Below are positions 1 to 8,475 of a stretch of 64,000 nucleotides of DNA, piece after piece. The DNA comes from Georgenia daeguensis (GTDB lineage: Bacteria; Actinomycetota; Actinomycetes; Actinomycetales; Actinomycetaceae): positions 1-64,000 of the forward strand of contig NZ_BAABBA010000010.1 of NCBI RefSeq assembly GCF_039537705.1. Reading direction: 5' to 3'. The translations under genes were made by a program, and so were the position numbers. Each line of letters opens with the position of its first letter. Positions within the stretch are counted from its first letter, which is position 1. A model generated the notes under the pieces. It worked only from the letters and a program-made list of their open reading frames with translations. It had not been told where the DNA came from and did not search any database.

Positions 1-57
1 CATCCCCTCCGACTTGTGGAGCCGTCTGATCTCGGCCCAATCCTCCACGCTGATCAC
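1..57 (-). CDS. istA: IS21-family transposase IstA, N-terminal fragment (runs off window)
   Basis: A GTG at 57 opens a frame encoding 19 residues that include VEDWAEIRRLHKSEGM, the characteristic N-terminus of IstA transposases just before their helix-turn-helix. The frame is open to the window edge. Its position directly behind the repeated terminus fits the IS21 layout (end, istA, istB). The start codon is a guess because only the first residues are visible. The gene is too short here to appear as an independent ORF. Confidence 0.65.
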   Translation of the reverse strand, partial: MISVEDWAEIRRLHKSEGM

Positions 58-127
58 TCCCTCACTCTGTCCGAGGGGGTCAACTTTCACTCGGCACCAG
101 GGGGTCAGTATTCACGTGGCACTGACA
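1..127 (-). mobile_element. IS21-family insertion sequence, left terminus (partial)
   Basis: Read on the minus strand, the element begins TGTCAGTGCCACG at position 127 and carries two copies of TGACCCCCT (plus-strand AGGGGGTCA at 74-82 and 99-107, 25 bp apart), followed by the start of an IstA-like transposase. Multiple short repeats inside a TG-terminated end are typical of the IS21 family. The remainder of the element lies outside the window. It interrupts the oxidoreductase reading frame that starts at 681. The exact junction (127 or 128) is inferred from the TG terminus and could be off by a base or two. Confidence 0.75.
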
Positions 128-681
128 ATGTAGTGGATGGCCTGCGTCATGAGCACGCCACCGCCATCGGTGTCCCATTTTCCTCGCCATGGATCTCTCG
201 TGAAGTAGTCCGGGTCGCGGTGCAGGAGCACTGAACAGTGCGCCAGGAACGGAGCGCCCAGGACCCCTTCGTCAATGGTCCTCCGGACTTTCTGGCTGGC
301 CGGCCAGAATCGACGCTGAAACAAGACGCCGAGCTCCACGCCCGCAGTGTCGCAAGCATCGACCATCCGCTGCGCAGCTGCAGTTGTGAGAGCGATGGGC
401 TTCTCGCACAGGACGTGCACCCCTGCTTTCGCGGCGTCAATAACCGCCTGCTCGTGCGTGGGGTGCGGCGTGCAGACGCTCAGGACATCGATGCCTACCT
501 CAAGCAGTTCGCCCAGTGATCCAACCCAGATCGGCAGGTTGTACTTCTCTGCGAACGACCGCGCTCTCGGACGGTCGACATCCGCGCATGCGACTACCTC
601 GACTTCGGCGACCTCCCGGTATGCCTCCACGTGATTACCCGCGATACCACCACAACCTAGGATCCCCACCCGGATCGTCAT
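128..681 (-). pseudogene. Gfo/Idh/MocA-family oxidoreductase, truncated by IS21 insertion
   Basis: The N-terminus has the Rossmann nucleotide-binding motif (GILGCGGIAGNH, residues about 7-18) and the CEKPIAL motif (about residues 92-98) of the Gfo/Idh/MocA NAD(P)-dependent sugar dehydrogenases. The reading frame reaches only 189 codons, against 330-370 for the family, and its last few codons come from the insertion sequence. Homology stops at the QAIHYI segment, just where the family normally continues into its substrate-binding domain. The 3' half is therefore missing or lies beyond the element. It is the distal gene of a tightly packed minus-strand operon, so the insertion need not be polar on the other genes. 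Confidence 0.85.
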
Positions 682-687
682 GGCGCC

Positions 688-1320
688 TCAGCCGGTCGTC
701 CCGATGACGTCGGCGCGAACCGCGCCCTCTCCGGCCACACTCTGGCCTTCGAGCCAAGCTGCGCCGTCGCGATAGAGCTGCTCGGTAGCCGCTCCTGTCA
801 GCTCAGGCAGACCTGTCCGCACCTTCATACCGAGCTGTTCTTGAATGTAACCGAGGTTCCTGTAACCGAATGGCAACGACTCCCAGCGCCCCATGTCGAG
901 CTCCGGAACCGCGCCGGGCACGACCGGGACCATCCGATCCATCTCGTAGATCGGTTGCCGTCGCCTCAACAACCACTCTCCGGCATCGCGAATGAAGAAG
1001 TCGTAGAAGCGCCCGGTGCAGATGACGTCCACAAGAACGCCGTGCACCTCGGCGCGTTGTGTGATTGTCATCTTGGTCTCGCTCACCGCCCGGTCGCCCG
1101 TCACGTCCACAGCTGATCCCCCCAAGAAGTGGAGGATCCGCACGCCGGAGTCAAAGCCTCGACGACTCGCTTCGATGAAGTCCCTGTAGCCGCCCACGAA
1201 CCAGGTGGCGCTCATGGTGCCCTCGTCGTGCCAGAGTGTTGCGAACCGGTCCCAGTAACCCGCGTCCCGCCAGACAGCCCATTGCTCAACTGCCTGCCGG
1301 ACCATGTGTGCGTCATTCAT
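688..1320 (-). CDS. SnoaL/NTF2-like domain protein
   Basis: This 210-residue protein has the fold signature of SnoaL_4/NTF2-like proteins: an N-terminal helix pair with VRQAVEQWAVWRDAGYWDRFATLWHDEG, then a beta-rich barrel with FLGGSAVDVTGDRAVSETKMTI and a TGRFYDFF segment. Such small cone-shaped barrels act as hydrolases, isomerases or dehydratases, or resemble the beta subunit of ring-hydroxylating oxygenases. No catalytic residues can be assigned with certainty. Its ATG overlaps the stop of the upstream SDR by four bases (ATGA), which implies translational coupling. It probably acts on the same small molecule as the neighbouring SDR and hydrolase, but the substrate is unknown. Confidence 0.7.
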   Translation of the reverse strand: MNDAHMVRQAVEQWAVWRDAGYWDRFATLWHDEGTMSATWFVGGYRDFIEASRRGFDSGVRILHFLGGSAVDVTGDRAVSETKMTITQRAEVHGVLVDVICTGRFYDFFIRDAGEWLLRRRQPIYEMDRMVPVVPGAVPELDMGRWESLPFGYRNLGYIQEQLGMKVRTGLPELTGAATEQLYRDGAAWLEGQSVAGEGAVRADVIGTTG

Positions 1321-2129
1321 AATCTCGCCTCCAAATTGGTGTCTGCGCGTTGTTCTGCCTGCTGCTGAGCCGCCGTCCTTACTCGGACTGCCATCTGCGA
1401 TCCAGCTGCCACATGCACAACCTCGCCCGTGATTGCCCGTGCGCCTGGCGAGGCTAAGAAAGCCACGGTCTCCGCTACGTCCTCAGGGGTGACCGGACGA
1501 TTGAGCGGGCTGGCGTCCATGAACCGCTGCGCGAAATCCTCAATCTGATCCGCGTCCCCCTTGACGTTGCTGAGCTGCGACCTGACAAAGCCCGGAGCAA
1601 CGGCGTTGCTTGTCACGCCCAGGTACCCCAGCTCGGATGCAAGGGCACGCGTCAGCCCGACGAGCGCAGCCTTCGAAGAAACGTAGGCAGCGTCGCTTCC
1701 ACCACTCAGCCATGTCCGCGAGGAAATGTTCACGATGGTGCCAGCTCGCGTGCGAAACCATATCGGTAGAGCCGCCCGCGCAAGCAGGAATGGACCGGTG
1801 ACGTTAACCTCGAAGATTTGCCTCCAGTCGCTCACCGTCAGGTCGGAAAGAAGAGCTCCGCTCTCAATTCCAGCATTGTTGACCAGCACATCGAGCTGAC
1901 CGTGCTTTTCTTCGACGCGACCCATCAGCTGACTGACGGAACCCTCGTCGGTCACGTCGCACTGGTGGATCTCCCAGGAGCCGGTCAGCGTTTGTGCGAT
2001 TCGCTCCAAGCCCTCGATCTCGACATCGACAAGCAGAACATGAAAGCCTGCCTCGGAGAGTCTGCGACAAACCACGGACCCCAGGCCGCCTCCGGCACCC
2101 GTCACGAGGGCGATCGATTTCATTGTCAT
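1317..2129 (-). CDS. SDR-family NAD(P)-dependent oxidoreductase
   Basis: A 270-residue classical short-chain dehydrogenase. It has the cofactor motif TGAGGGLG (residues 10-17), NNAG (about 84-87), a catalytic Ser near 136-137 and YVSSK (Tyr149, Lys153). An Asp at about position 35 at the end of beta2 favours NAD(H) over NADP(H). The C-terminus carries the usual PEDVAETVAFLASP and GEVVHVAAGSQM segments. The gene overlaps both neighbours by four bases, so it sits in the middle of a coupled operon with the alpha/beta hydrolase and the SnoaL-like protein. It would oxidise or reduce a hydroxyl/keto group of the operon's unknown substrate. Confidence 0.85.
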   Translation of the reverse strand: MTMKSIALVTGAGGGLGSVVCRRLSEAGFHVLLVDVEIEGLERIAQTLTGSWEIHQCDVTDEGSVSQLMGRVEEKHGQLDVLVNNAGIESGALLSDLTVSDWRQIFEVNVTGPFLLARAALPIWFRTRAGTIVNISSRTWLSGGSDAAYVSSKAALVGLTRALASELGYLGVTSNAVAPGFVRSQLSNVKGDADQIEDFAQRFMDASPLNRPVTPEDVAETVAFLASPGARAITGEVVHVAAGSQMAVRVRTAAQQQAEQRADTNLEARL

Positions 2130-3034
2130 CGAGACACGCTCGCTGGTCCGGAAATCGTGACCGCGGGCTCAGAACCTGGGCGCCTCACCCCACTGAGGAA
2201 GGCTCTGAGCAGATCCGCAAGGTCTACCGGCTGTTCTTCGGGCACCCAGTGTCCACAGTCCTCGATCACTGCACCGGTGACGTCGTGGGCGAATTCGCGC
2301 ATGATGGACTCCATCTGAGATCCCCACCGCGCGCGGCCCCCGATGGCAAGCACCGGGAGCGTCAGCTTACCCAGTTCGAGACGCCCTCGATTATCTTCGG
2401 CATCCTCGGGAAATGCTCGGTACCAGCCGAGCATCCCATGCTTGGTGCCAGGAGCTGCGAAATTCTGCGTGTACGTGTCGAGGAGCCCATTCTCGAATGC
2501 GTCCAGATTGACTGCACGCTCGCGAACAAACTCACGAATGTAGAGAGCCTCTTTACCCTCCAGCAGAGCTTCCGGAAGGTTCTCCTTCAGGTGGAACGCG
2601 AAATGCCACAGAAGCGGGTCCCTCAGGGCGTCGTCCCAGAAGCTCACGCCGGGGATCGGGACGTCGATCACCGCGATGCGCGAGACCCGGCCGGGGTGGA
2701 AGGCCGCCCACGAGTACGCGATCATCCCTCCGATGTCGTGGCCGATCACTGCCACCTCGTCCAGACCAAGCTGATGACACGCGGCATCGATCTCAGCAGC
2801 TAGGCGTTTCTTGTCGTAGCCGGCCGCCGTTTTCGAAGATCCACCGCTCCCCTTCAGGTCGAACGCTATTAGTTCGTAATCGTCCTGGAGCAGCGGCGAG
2901 ATCTGGTCCCACTCATGAAGATCCTGGGGAAATCCGTGCAGGAGCACAACCGGATAACCATGGCCCACGCGTACACCATGGAGCACAACCCCGTCATCGA
3001 CCTCGATCTTGAAATGCCTTCTGGACTCGGTCAC
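2126..3034 (-). CDS. alpha/beta hydrolase (epoxide hydrolase/haloalkane or haloacetate dehalogenase-like)
   Basis: A 302-residue alpha/beta-hydrolase with the oxyanion motif HGFP (residues 33-36), the nucleophile elbow GHDIGG with Asp100 and a late His near 262 in DCGHW. An Asp nucleophile rather than Ser points to the epoxide hydrolase/dehalogenase branch of the fold, which attacks substrates through an ester intermediate. No signal peptide is present, so it acts in the cytoplasm. The stop overlaps the SDR start by four bases. Upstream, 73 bp separate it from the TIM-barrel isomerase gene. Epoxide or C-halogen substrates are possible, but the sequence alone does not decide between them. Confidence 0.8.
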   Translation of the reverse strand: MTESRRHFKIEVDDGVVLHGVRVGHGYPVVLLHGFPQDLHEWDQISPLLQDDYELIAFDLKGSGGSSKTAAGYDKKRLAAEIDAACHQLGLDEVAVIGHDIGGMIAYSWAAFHPGRVSRIAVIDVPIPGVSFWDDALRDPLLWHFAFHLKENLPEALLEGKEALYIREFVRERAVNLDAFENGLLDTYTQNFAAPGTKHGMLGWYRAFPEDAEDNRGRLELGKLTLPVLAIGGRARWGSQMESIMREFAHDVTGAVIEDCGHWVPEEQPVDLADLLRAFLSGVRRPGSEPAVTISGPASVSR

Positions 3035-3107
3035 TTGTCGCCCTCTCCAACCAATCGTGTAAATAACGTGAACCTACTGACGGACGTCGGGACAGCCCGT
3101 TCCTCGC

Positions 3108-3929
3108 TCACCCGGGACGTCCTTGGGAGACCAGCCCGCGTCCGAGAACGTCTGTCGCCGCCGCGTACAACTGTTGGGCCGCTTCACGCTGATCGAGATC
3201 ATTGAGATCGTCGGACCACACTTCGACGGCATACCGCGGCTCGTGGCCGAGGCGGTCCAGCGTTTCGACGAGTTGTCGGGACTGTTCACCGGGCAGTTTC
3301 CGGTGGTGACGCGCCTCCCACCTGAGGTCCGCCGCCGCTTGCTCCTGGGTATCGCACAACTGGACCGAGCAGATGGAACCAATCGGGATGTTGTGGATCT
3401 CCGACCATGCCCCTGTCCGCTCCACGTGCCATGTGTCGAGCAGCAACCCGACACTGCCACCGTCCACGGCGTCCAGAACGTCGAGAGCGCATCGCAGGTT
3501 CGGCACCTGACCGAAGGGCATGAACTCCAGTGCGAACACGGAGTTGCGCTCTTGCACGAGCGTCGCCCATCGACGTAAGCCTGCACGAATTCCGCGGCCG
3601 GTTGCCGGAGCCAGCTGCACCGCAGTCACCTGTAGGGGTCCGAACGCGTCGAGGAGTTCTAGCATCAGCGCGTCTTCTTCGTTCATGTCGCCTTGGTGTG
3701 CCCAATCCCAGGGCCCCTCGATCTCCGTCAGCGCCAATCCGTTTTCTGCGAGGATCGCCTTGATCGTTCGCGCGCCCGCGCCTCGGTGGCGCTCGGTCAG
3801 CCACTGCCGGAGGCTGATGCCTATCCCGGTAAATCCTGCCGCCGCAGCCGCTTCACATCTTTGTTGGAAATTGAGTAGCGGAAGGTTCATTGCGGAGAGG
3901 GTGACACCGAACGCCACCGAGTGTTGCAT
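3108..3929 (-). CDS. sugar phosphate isomerase/epimerase-like TIM barrel
   Basis: A 273-residue member of the xylose-isomerase-like (AP endonuclease 2) superfamily. Features are an N-terminal strand-helix with AAAAAGFTGIGISLRQW, a central FALEFMPFGQ strand with a metal-binding Glu, a LLLDTWHVERTG segment with the expected Asp and His, and a C-terminal RYAVEVWSDDL strand with the last Glu. These enzymes isomerise or epimerise keto-sugars with a divalent metal. It lies between the binding lipoprotein and the hydrolase in the same minus-strand unit. It is one of four such barrels in the window. The substrate is unknown. Confidence 0.75.
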   Translation of the reverse strand: MQHSVAFGVTLSAMNLPLLNFQQRCEAAAAAGFTGIGISLRQWLTERHRGAGARTIKAILAENGLALTEIEGPWDWAHQGDMNEEDALMLELLDAFGPLQVTAVQLAPATGRGIRAGLRRWATLVQERNSVFALEFMPFGQVPNLRCALDVLDAVDGGSVGLLLDTWHVERTGAWSEIHNIPIGSICSVQLCDTQEQAAADLRWEARHHRKLPGEQSRQLVETLDRLGHEPRYAVEVWSDDLNDLDQREAAQQLYAAATDVLGRGLVSQGRPG

Positions 3930-3979
3930 TACTTCACCCCTATCAGGAAGGATCGCCGGATCAACCGCCAGCAGCTCAG

Positions 3980-4957
3980 TCAGTTGCCCGCGATTAGTTC
4001 GTCGACGTCGATGGGGGCCTCGATGAGTCCGTCGTCCTGGGCGAGCTGTGCCTGCGTACGGATCGACTCGGCGTTGATGCTTTCCGGGTACTGGGGAAGC
4101 AGCACCTTGGCTGTCAGATCGTCGTCCATCTCGGTGAAGTTGGAGGTCTGGGCGCGCACCTCGTCAGGGTTCTCGGAGGCGAACTTGGAAGCCTCCGAGA
4201 TTGCCGCGGTGAACCGCTCAACAGCGTCTGGCTGCTCCTCGAAGGTCTGCTGCATCGTGAAATAGACGCCCGCCACATTGTTGGGGCTGGTGTCAAGGAA
4301 GGGCCAGGAGAGGACCTTGTTGCCTGCATCCTTGTGAAGAGAAACGAAGGGTTCGACCGCGAAAGCGGCGTCAACGCGGGACTCAGCCAGCGCCGGGACC
4401 ATGTCCGGGTAGTTGAGCTCGACGAAGTTCACCTTGTCGGGGTCGCCCCCGGCGGCCCTGATGGACTGGCGGGTCGTGACATAGGCATTGCCCGCCAGTG
4501 TGTTCACCGCGACCGTCTTGCCCTCGAGTTCCTTGGCAGAGGTCAACGTGCTCTGCCCGTTCACCAGGACAGCGCTGTAGTCGGGTTCCTCATTCAGCGA
4601 CGCACTTCCGGCGGCGATGATCGTTACATCCATGCCTCGCCCACGAGCGACGGCAAGCGACACTGGGTTGCTGAACCCGATGTCATATTGTCCGCTGACC
4701 ACGCTCGGGAGTAGGGCTGCGCCACCCTCGGCGACTTCGAAGGTCACGTCAAGACCGTGCTTGTCGAACATCCCCAGTTCCTCAGCCAGGTAGGCCGGCG
4801 CCACGTCGAGGCTCGTGAGTACGCCTACGGTGAGAGGAATGGCTTCCGTTGCGGACCCTTCGGTTTCCGGCGCGCCGGCACTGGACCCGCAGGCCGCCGT
4901 GGTGGCCAGCACAGCAGCAACGGCGATGAGGGTGGTCGAACGTCTACGAAGCGGCAT
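3980..4957 (-). CDS. ABC transporter substrate-binding lipoprotein, SsuA/NMT1-type
   Basis: The N-terminus is a lipoprotein signal peptide with three Arg, a hydrophobic stretch and Cys23 in TTAAC. The mature 300 residues match the SsuA/TauA/NMT1 class of periplasmic-type binding proteins: an EELGMFDKHGLDVTF segment, QYDIGFSNP and a long interdomain strand pattern. Proteins of this class capture sulfonates, nitrate, pyrimidine-like or aromatic compounds. No matching permease or ATPase gene is present nearby, so the protein is an orphan here. It is clearly related to the binding protein at 7378-8355, and both sit beside an IclR regulator. It is probably the first gene after the IclR gene in the minus-strand unit. 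Confidence 0.85.
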   Translation of the reverse strand: MPLRRRSTTLIAVAAVLATTAACGSSAGAPETEGSATEAIPLTVGVLTSLDVAPAYLAEELGMFDKHGLDVTFEVAEGGAALLPSVVSGQYDIGFSNPVSLAVARGRGMDVTIIAAGSASLNEEPDYSAVLVNGQSTLTSAKELEGKTVAVNTLAGNAYVTTRQSIRAAGGDPDKVNFVELNYPDMVPALAESRVDAAFAVEPFVSLHKDAGNKVLSWPFLDTSPNNVAGVYFTMQQTFEEQPDAVERFTAAISEASKFASENPDEVRAQTSNFTEMDDDLTAKVLLPQYPESINAESIRTQAQLAQDDGLIEAPIDVDELIAGN

Positions 4958-5066
4958 CTTTGCCTCCTGGTGAGTCGCGGAGTGGCTCTGGGGGACGAGC
5001 CGGGCAAGACGCTAACTCGGAGGAAGAGGGCTTGGTGCCGATGCTCCCGCTGAGCGGAAGTGACCC

Positions 5067-5837
5067 TTAGGCGCCGCCTCCCACGGCGGGGGACAGCCGG
5101 CGGCCGATCGCTGATGCAGATGTTCGAAGAGCTGGTACGAGACGTGAGTAGTTGGTCCCGGCTCGAGCGACGATGGTAAGTGCGGCCGCGAATTGTCCGG
5201 CCGAATTGAACACCGGCACCGCGATGGAGCTGACACCGATAGTGAACTCACTGTGCACGGCAGCGACCTGTTCTTCTTTCACCGTCGCTACGACCTGACA
5301 GAGGCGCCTGAAGTTGGTGACGGTGTAGGGCGTGTACTGACGCAGGGGTGTCTCGCCGACTGACGCCAGGAGGTCATCTCCGCCGAACGCGAGAATTACC
5401 TTCCCGACGCTCGTTGCGTGTAGGGGCGCCCTCCGCCCGATGTTCGTTTCCGTGCGAACGGACTTGTGGCCGGAAATAACTTCAATGTAGAGAGCCTCGA
5501 GCGCATCCTCCACGGCGAGATGCACGTTTTCGTGCGTTGCCTCGTAGAGGTCTTGCATGTACGGCAGGGCGACTCGCTGCAGTTGTGCTCGAAATGGTAT
5601 CAAAGACGCAAGCTCCCAGAAACGCAGTCCGATTCGGTAACGCCCTGCAGAGGTGCGGTCTAGCGCCCTGACATCCACAAGCTCGGCGGCAAGTCGATGG
5701 ACCGTGGAAAGCGGAATTCCGGTCGCGCTGGCTATTTCCGTCAGCGTCATCGTCGGTCGCGTCGAGTCGAATGCGCCTAAGACTGACCAAGCACGATGGA
5801 TCGTCGTTCGGCCCGGCTCTCTGGAATTGCCACTCAT
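5067..5837 (-). CDS. IclR-family transcriptional regulator
   Basis: A 256-residue protein with an N-terminal winged helix (TMTLTEIASATGIPLSTVHRL, about residues 29-50) and the IclR effector domain, including HATSVGKVILAF and FTIGVSSIAVPVF. IclR proteins bind palindromic operators as dimers or tetramers and respond to aromatic or organic-acid ligands. The gene lies 109 bp upstream of the binding lipoprotein gene on the same strand, so it probably controls the operon that ends in the broken oxidoreductase. It resembles the regulator at 8476-9249, which is also paired with an SsuA-type binding protein. Confidence 0.9.
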   Translation of the reverse strand: MSGNSREPGRTTIHRAWSVLGAFDSTRPTMTLTEIASATGIPLSTVHRLAAELVDVRALDRTSAGRYRIGLRFWELASLIPFRAQLQRVALPYMQDLYEATHENVHLAVEDALEALYIEVISGHKSVRTETNIGRRAPLHATSVGKVILAFGGDDLLASVGETPLRQYTPYTVTNFRRLCQVVATVKEEQVAAVHSEFTIGVSSIAVPVFNSAGQFAAALTIVARAGTNYSRLVPALRTSASAIGRRLSPAVGGGA

Positions 5838-6152
5838 ACGAGCACGTCCAAGTCTTCTACTTGTCGGACACTTGCAACACCCGTCACCGTGGACTGGATG
5901 GTGGACGCCAGCGGTATCTCAACAGGCATTCCGCAACCGCCGCTAGCGGACGAAAACGGCTGGGACCGACATCAACTGGCTCCTTCTCCTACGCTAGCGC
6001 CACCCGCCTCGCACGCTGCTCACCATGGGTGGGGGTGCCGGCGGAGGACGCCCGCGAGGTCGCCGCGCGCCCGCTCCCGCAGCTGCCCGCGGGTATCTGA
6101 CCCGGCCCGCTGGGCTAGTCGGGACGGACGGCCGAGGAGCGGCACCCGGGCG
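5838..6152. other. Intergenic region at a composition boundary; no gene seen
   Basis: These 315 bases lie upstream of the IclR gene and downstream of the FAD monooxygenase gene. The left half keeps the lower GC content of the first 6 kb, and from about 6000 the sequence becomes very GC-rich like the rest of the window. The open frames crossing it read as low-complexity Arg/Pro-rich translations and have no ribosome site. It should hold the promoter of the minus-strand IclR gene, but I cannot place one with confidence. Confidence 0.5.
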
Positions 6153-7352
6153 TCAGGCACGCGTCCCCGAGAACTCGGCCTCCGGGTCGTGGCCGTAGAT
6201 CCAGCCGTTGGCCACCAGCGGGTCGCCGTCCGCGAGGGCGGCGTCCCGCGCTGCCTGCTCCGGCCCGTCGGGAAGGTGGTTGATGTGTGCGCGGGCGTGG
6301 CTGACCTGCTGGATACGGGTGGTCCGCGGCAGGCGGAGCTCCTCGTACCGGCGCAGCGCCTGCCCGGGGTCCGACTCGGCTGCGAGGCAGGCCGCCAGGG
6401 TGGCGGCGTCCTCGAGGGCCTGCGCCGCCCCCTGGGCGTAGAACGGGAACATCGGGTGTGCGGCGTCGCCGAGCAGGGTGACGCGCCCGGAGGTCCAGCG
6501 GGTCAGGGGCGCCCGGTCCAACAGGGCCCACCGCCCCGGGGTGCCGGCGGCGCTGATGAGGTCCGTCAGCCGCCGATCCCAGCCCTCGAACTCTGCGAGG
6601 AACTCCTCGACCGTCGCGGTCGCGCTCCAGGACTCCTCGGTGTACTCCCCGGCAGGTGCGAAGGCCACGAGGTTGACCAGGCGCCCGGCGGAGATCGGGT
6701 AGTGCACCAGGTGGTGGTCCGGTCCGATCCAGAGCGTGTGCGCGCGTCGGCGGGCGAACTCCGGCGCAGCGTCCGCGGGGACGAGTGCACGGAAGGCACT
6801 GATGCCCGAGTACTCCGGCGGGGACGGGTCCGTCGTCGCGCTCCGGACCACCGAGTGGACGCCGTCGGCCCCGATGACGACATCGGCCCGCTCCGTCATG
6901 CCGTCGGCGAACGTGAGGCGGGCGCCGTCGTCGTCCTGCTCGACGGCGACGCACCGGGCACCGAGGCGGACGGCACCGCCCGGCACCGCCGCGCGGATCA
7001 CGTCGAGGAAGTCCGCGCGGTGGACCGTGTAGGTGCGCTCGCCGTAGTGCCGTTCGCACGCCTCGCTGAGGTCCTCCGCGGAGATGACCTCCCCGTCCCG
7101 CCACCGCCGGAACTCCCAGCCCACCTCCATCCGTACCGCCGACCTCTCGAGCAGGTTCATCACGCCGAGACGGCGGACCAGCCGGCCCGCGTTGGGGGCG
7201 ACGACCAGACCCGCCCCCACTTCCCCCAGCTCGCCAGCCTGCTCGTACACCGTCGCACCGATCCCGGCGCGGCGCAGGAACGCCGCCGTCGCCATCCCGC
7301 CAATGCCGCCGCCCACGACGGCGACGCGCGGACCGTCTGATCTCATGCTCAT
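6153..7352 (-). CDS. FAD-dependent aromatic-type monooxygenase (group A flavin hydroxylase)
   Basis: A 399-residue flavin hydroxylase with the three motifs of the group: GGGIGG near the N-terminus (about residues 14-19) for ADP of FAD, the DG motif (GADGVHS), and GDAAHPMFPFYAQGAAQALEDA for the ribityl chain. Closest in style are salicylate hydroxylase and 6-hydroxynicotinate 3-monooxygenase, which hydroxylate (or decarboxylatively hydroxylate) aromatic acids with NAD(P)H and O2. It starts 25 bp after the stop of... the divergent-facing order is lipoprotein gene (start 8355), then this gene, both on the minus strand, so they are probably co-transcribed. The binding protein may deliver the ring substrate that this enzyme hydroxylates. 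Confidence 0.85.
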   Translation of the reverse strand: MSMRSDGPRVAVVGGGIGGMATAAFLRRAGIGATVYEQAGELGEVGAGLVVAPNAGRLVRRLGVMNLLERSAVRMEVGWEFRRWRDGEVISAEDLSEACERHYGERTYTVHRADFLDVIRAAVPGGAVRLGARCVAVEQDDDGARLTFADGMTERADVVIGADGVHSVVRSATTDPSPPEYSGISAFRALVPADAAPEFARRRAHTLWIGPDHHLVHYPISAGRLVNLVAFAPAGEYTEESWSATATVEEFLAEFEGWDRRLTDLISAAGTPGRWALLDRAPLTRWTSGRVTLLGDAAHPMFPFYAQGAAQALEDAATLAACLAAESDPGQALRRYEELRLPRTTRIQQVSHARAHINHLPDGPEQAARDAALADGDPLVANGWIYGHDPEAEFSGTRA

Positions 7353-7377
7353 CTCGCTCCTCGTCCTTCCGGCCGGG

Positions 7378-8355
7378 TCACGGCAGGAGGGCTGCGACGT
7401 CGACCGGCTCGCTGACCAGCCCGTACTCGAGCGCGAGGTCGGCGTGCAGCTCGACGGCCTCGGCGCTGAGCTCGGTCGGGAACTCCGGCATGACCAGCTG
7501 CTCCCGGACCTCGGGCGAGATCTCGGTGTACTCGCCGAGGATGGCGCGCGCGTCGTCGGGGTTGTCCCGGGCGAACGACTGGGACTCGGCCATGGCGGCG
7601 GTGAAGGCCTCGACGGTGTCGGCGTTCTCCGTGGCGTAGTCGCCGGTGGTGAAGTACGCGGCGATGAGGAGGTCGGGGTCCGTCTCGGCGTAGTTGTGGC
7701 TGATCACGCGCCCGCCGTCGTTCTTGGCGATCGTGAGGAACGGTTCCAGCACCCAGATGGCGTCGACCCGTCCGGAGGCCAGCGCGGCAGGCATGTCGGG
7801 GAACGGCATCTCGACGAACTCGATCGCCGAGGGGTCGCCGCCCGCGCCCTTGACGACGTGGCTGACGGTGACGTCCCCGATGTTCTTCAGGGTCGAGACC
7901 GCGACCGTGTGCCCGGCCAGGTCGCTGGGGTTGTGGATGTCCGAGCCCTCCGGGACGACGACGGCACTGAAGTCCGACTTCGTGTCGCCGGTGGTCGTGT
8001 TGGCTGGTGCGATGAGCCGGAGCGGCAGGCCTTGGCCCGTGGCGACGATGAGGGAGGGGACGTTGGAGAAGCCGAAGTCGTAGGTGCCGCTGACGACGGC
8101 CGGGATGATCGCCGCTCCGCCCTGCGCCATCTCGAAGGTCAGGTCGAGGCCGTGCTCGGCGAAGATTCCCTCCTTCTCGCCGAGGAAGATGGCCGCGGTG
8201 TCGACGATCGGCATGACACCCACGGTGACGGGGGTCAGCGTGCCGGCCGTGGCTGCATCACCACCGCCACCTCCACTCTCAACCTCCCCGCCGCCACAGG
8301 CGGCAAGGGCGACGGCCGCGGCCAGCGCGGCGGCGGGAGCGAGTGTCTTCTTCAT
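7378..8355 (-). CDS. ABC transporter substrate-binding lipoprotein, SsuA/NMT1-type
   Basis: I chose the ATG at 8355 because a strong AAGGAG lies about ten bases upstream and the protein then begins directly with a lipoprotein signal (MKKTLAP..., Cys20 in LAAC). A longer frame back to 8439 adds 28 residues with no signal. The mature part follows the same pattern as the protein at 3980-4957 (KEGIFAEHGLDLTFEMAQGG, TYDFGFSN, GRVDAIWVLEPF), so the two are paralogues. No permease or ATPase gene accompanies it. It heads a minus-strand pair with the FAD monooxygenase and is divergent from an IclR gene. Confidence 0.88.
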   Translation of the reverse strand: MKKTLAPAAALAAAVALAACGGGEVESGGGGGDAATAGTLTPVTVGVMPIVDTAAIFLGEKEGIFAEHGLDLTFEMAQGGAAIIPAVVSGTYDFGFSNVPSLIVATGQGLPLRLIAPANTTTGDTKSDFSAVVVPEGSDIHNPSDLAGHTVAVSTLKNIGDVTVSHVVKGAGGDPSAIEFVEMPFPDMPAALASGRVDAIWVLEPFLTIAKNDGGRVISHNYAETDPDLLIAAYFTTGDYATENADTVEAFTAAMAESQSFARDNPDDARAILGEYTEISPEVREQLVMPEFPTELSAEAVELHADLALEYGLVSEPVDVAALLP

Positions 8356-8475
8356 TCGGCGGACTCCTTCGTCACGGGCGTTCGGGGTGGAGCTCCGATG
8401 CTTTCCGATGTTGCGTGCCGGGAGAACGGCTATGTTCATTCAACGATCGTCGGCCGGTTGCGTCGGAGGAGAGGC

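Noticed and set aside
7084..8475. Plus-strand frame continuous with the IclR gene
   Set aside because: It is antisense to the lipoprotein and monooxygenase genes. The ATG at 8476 with GGAGGAGAGG marks the true start.
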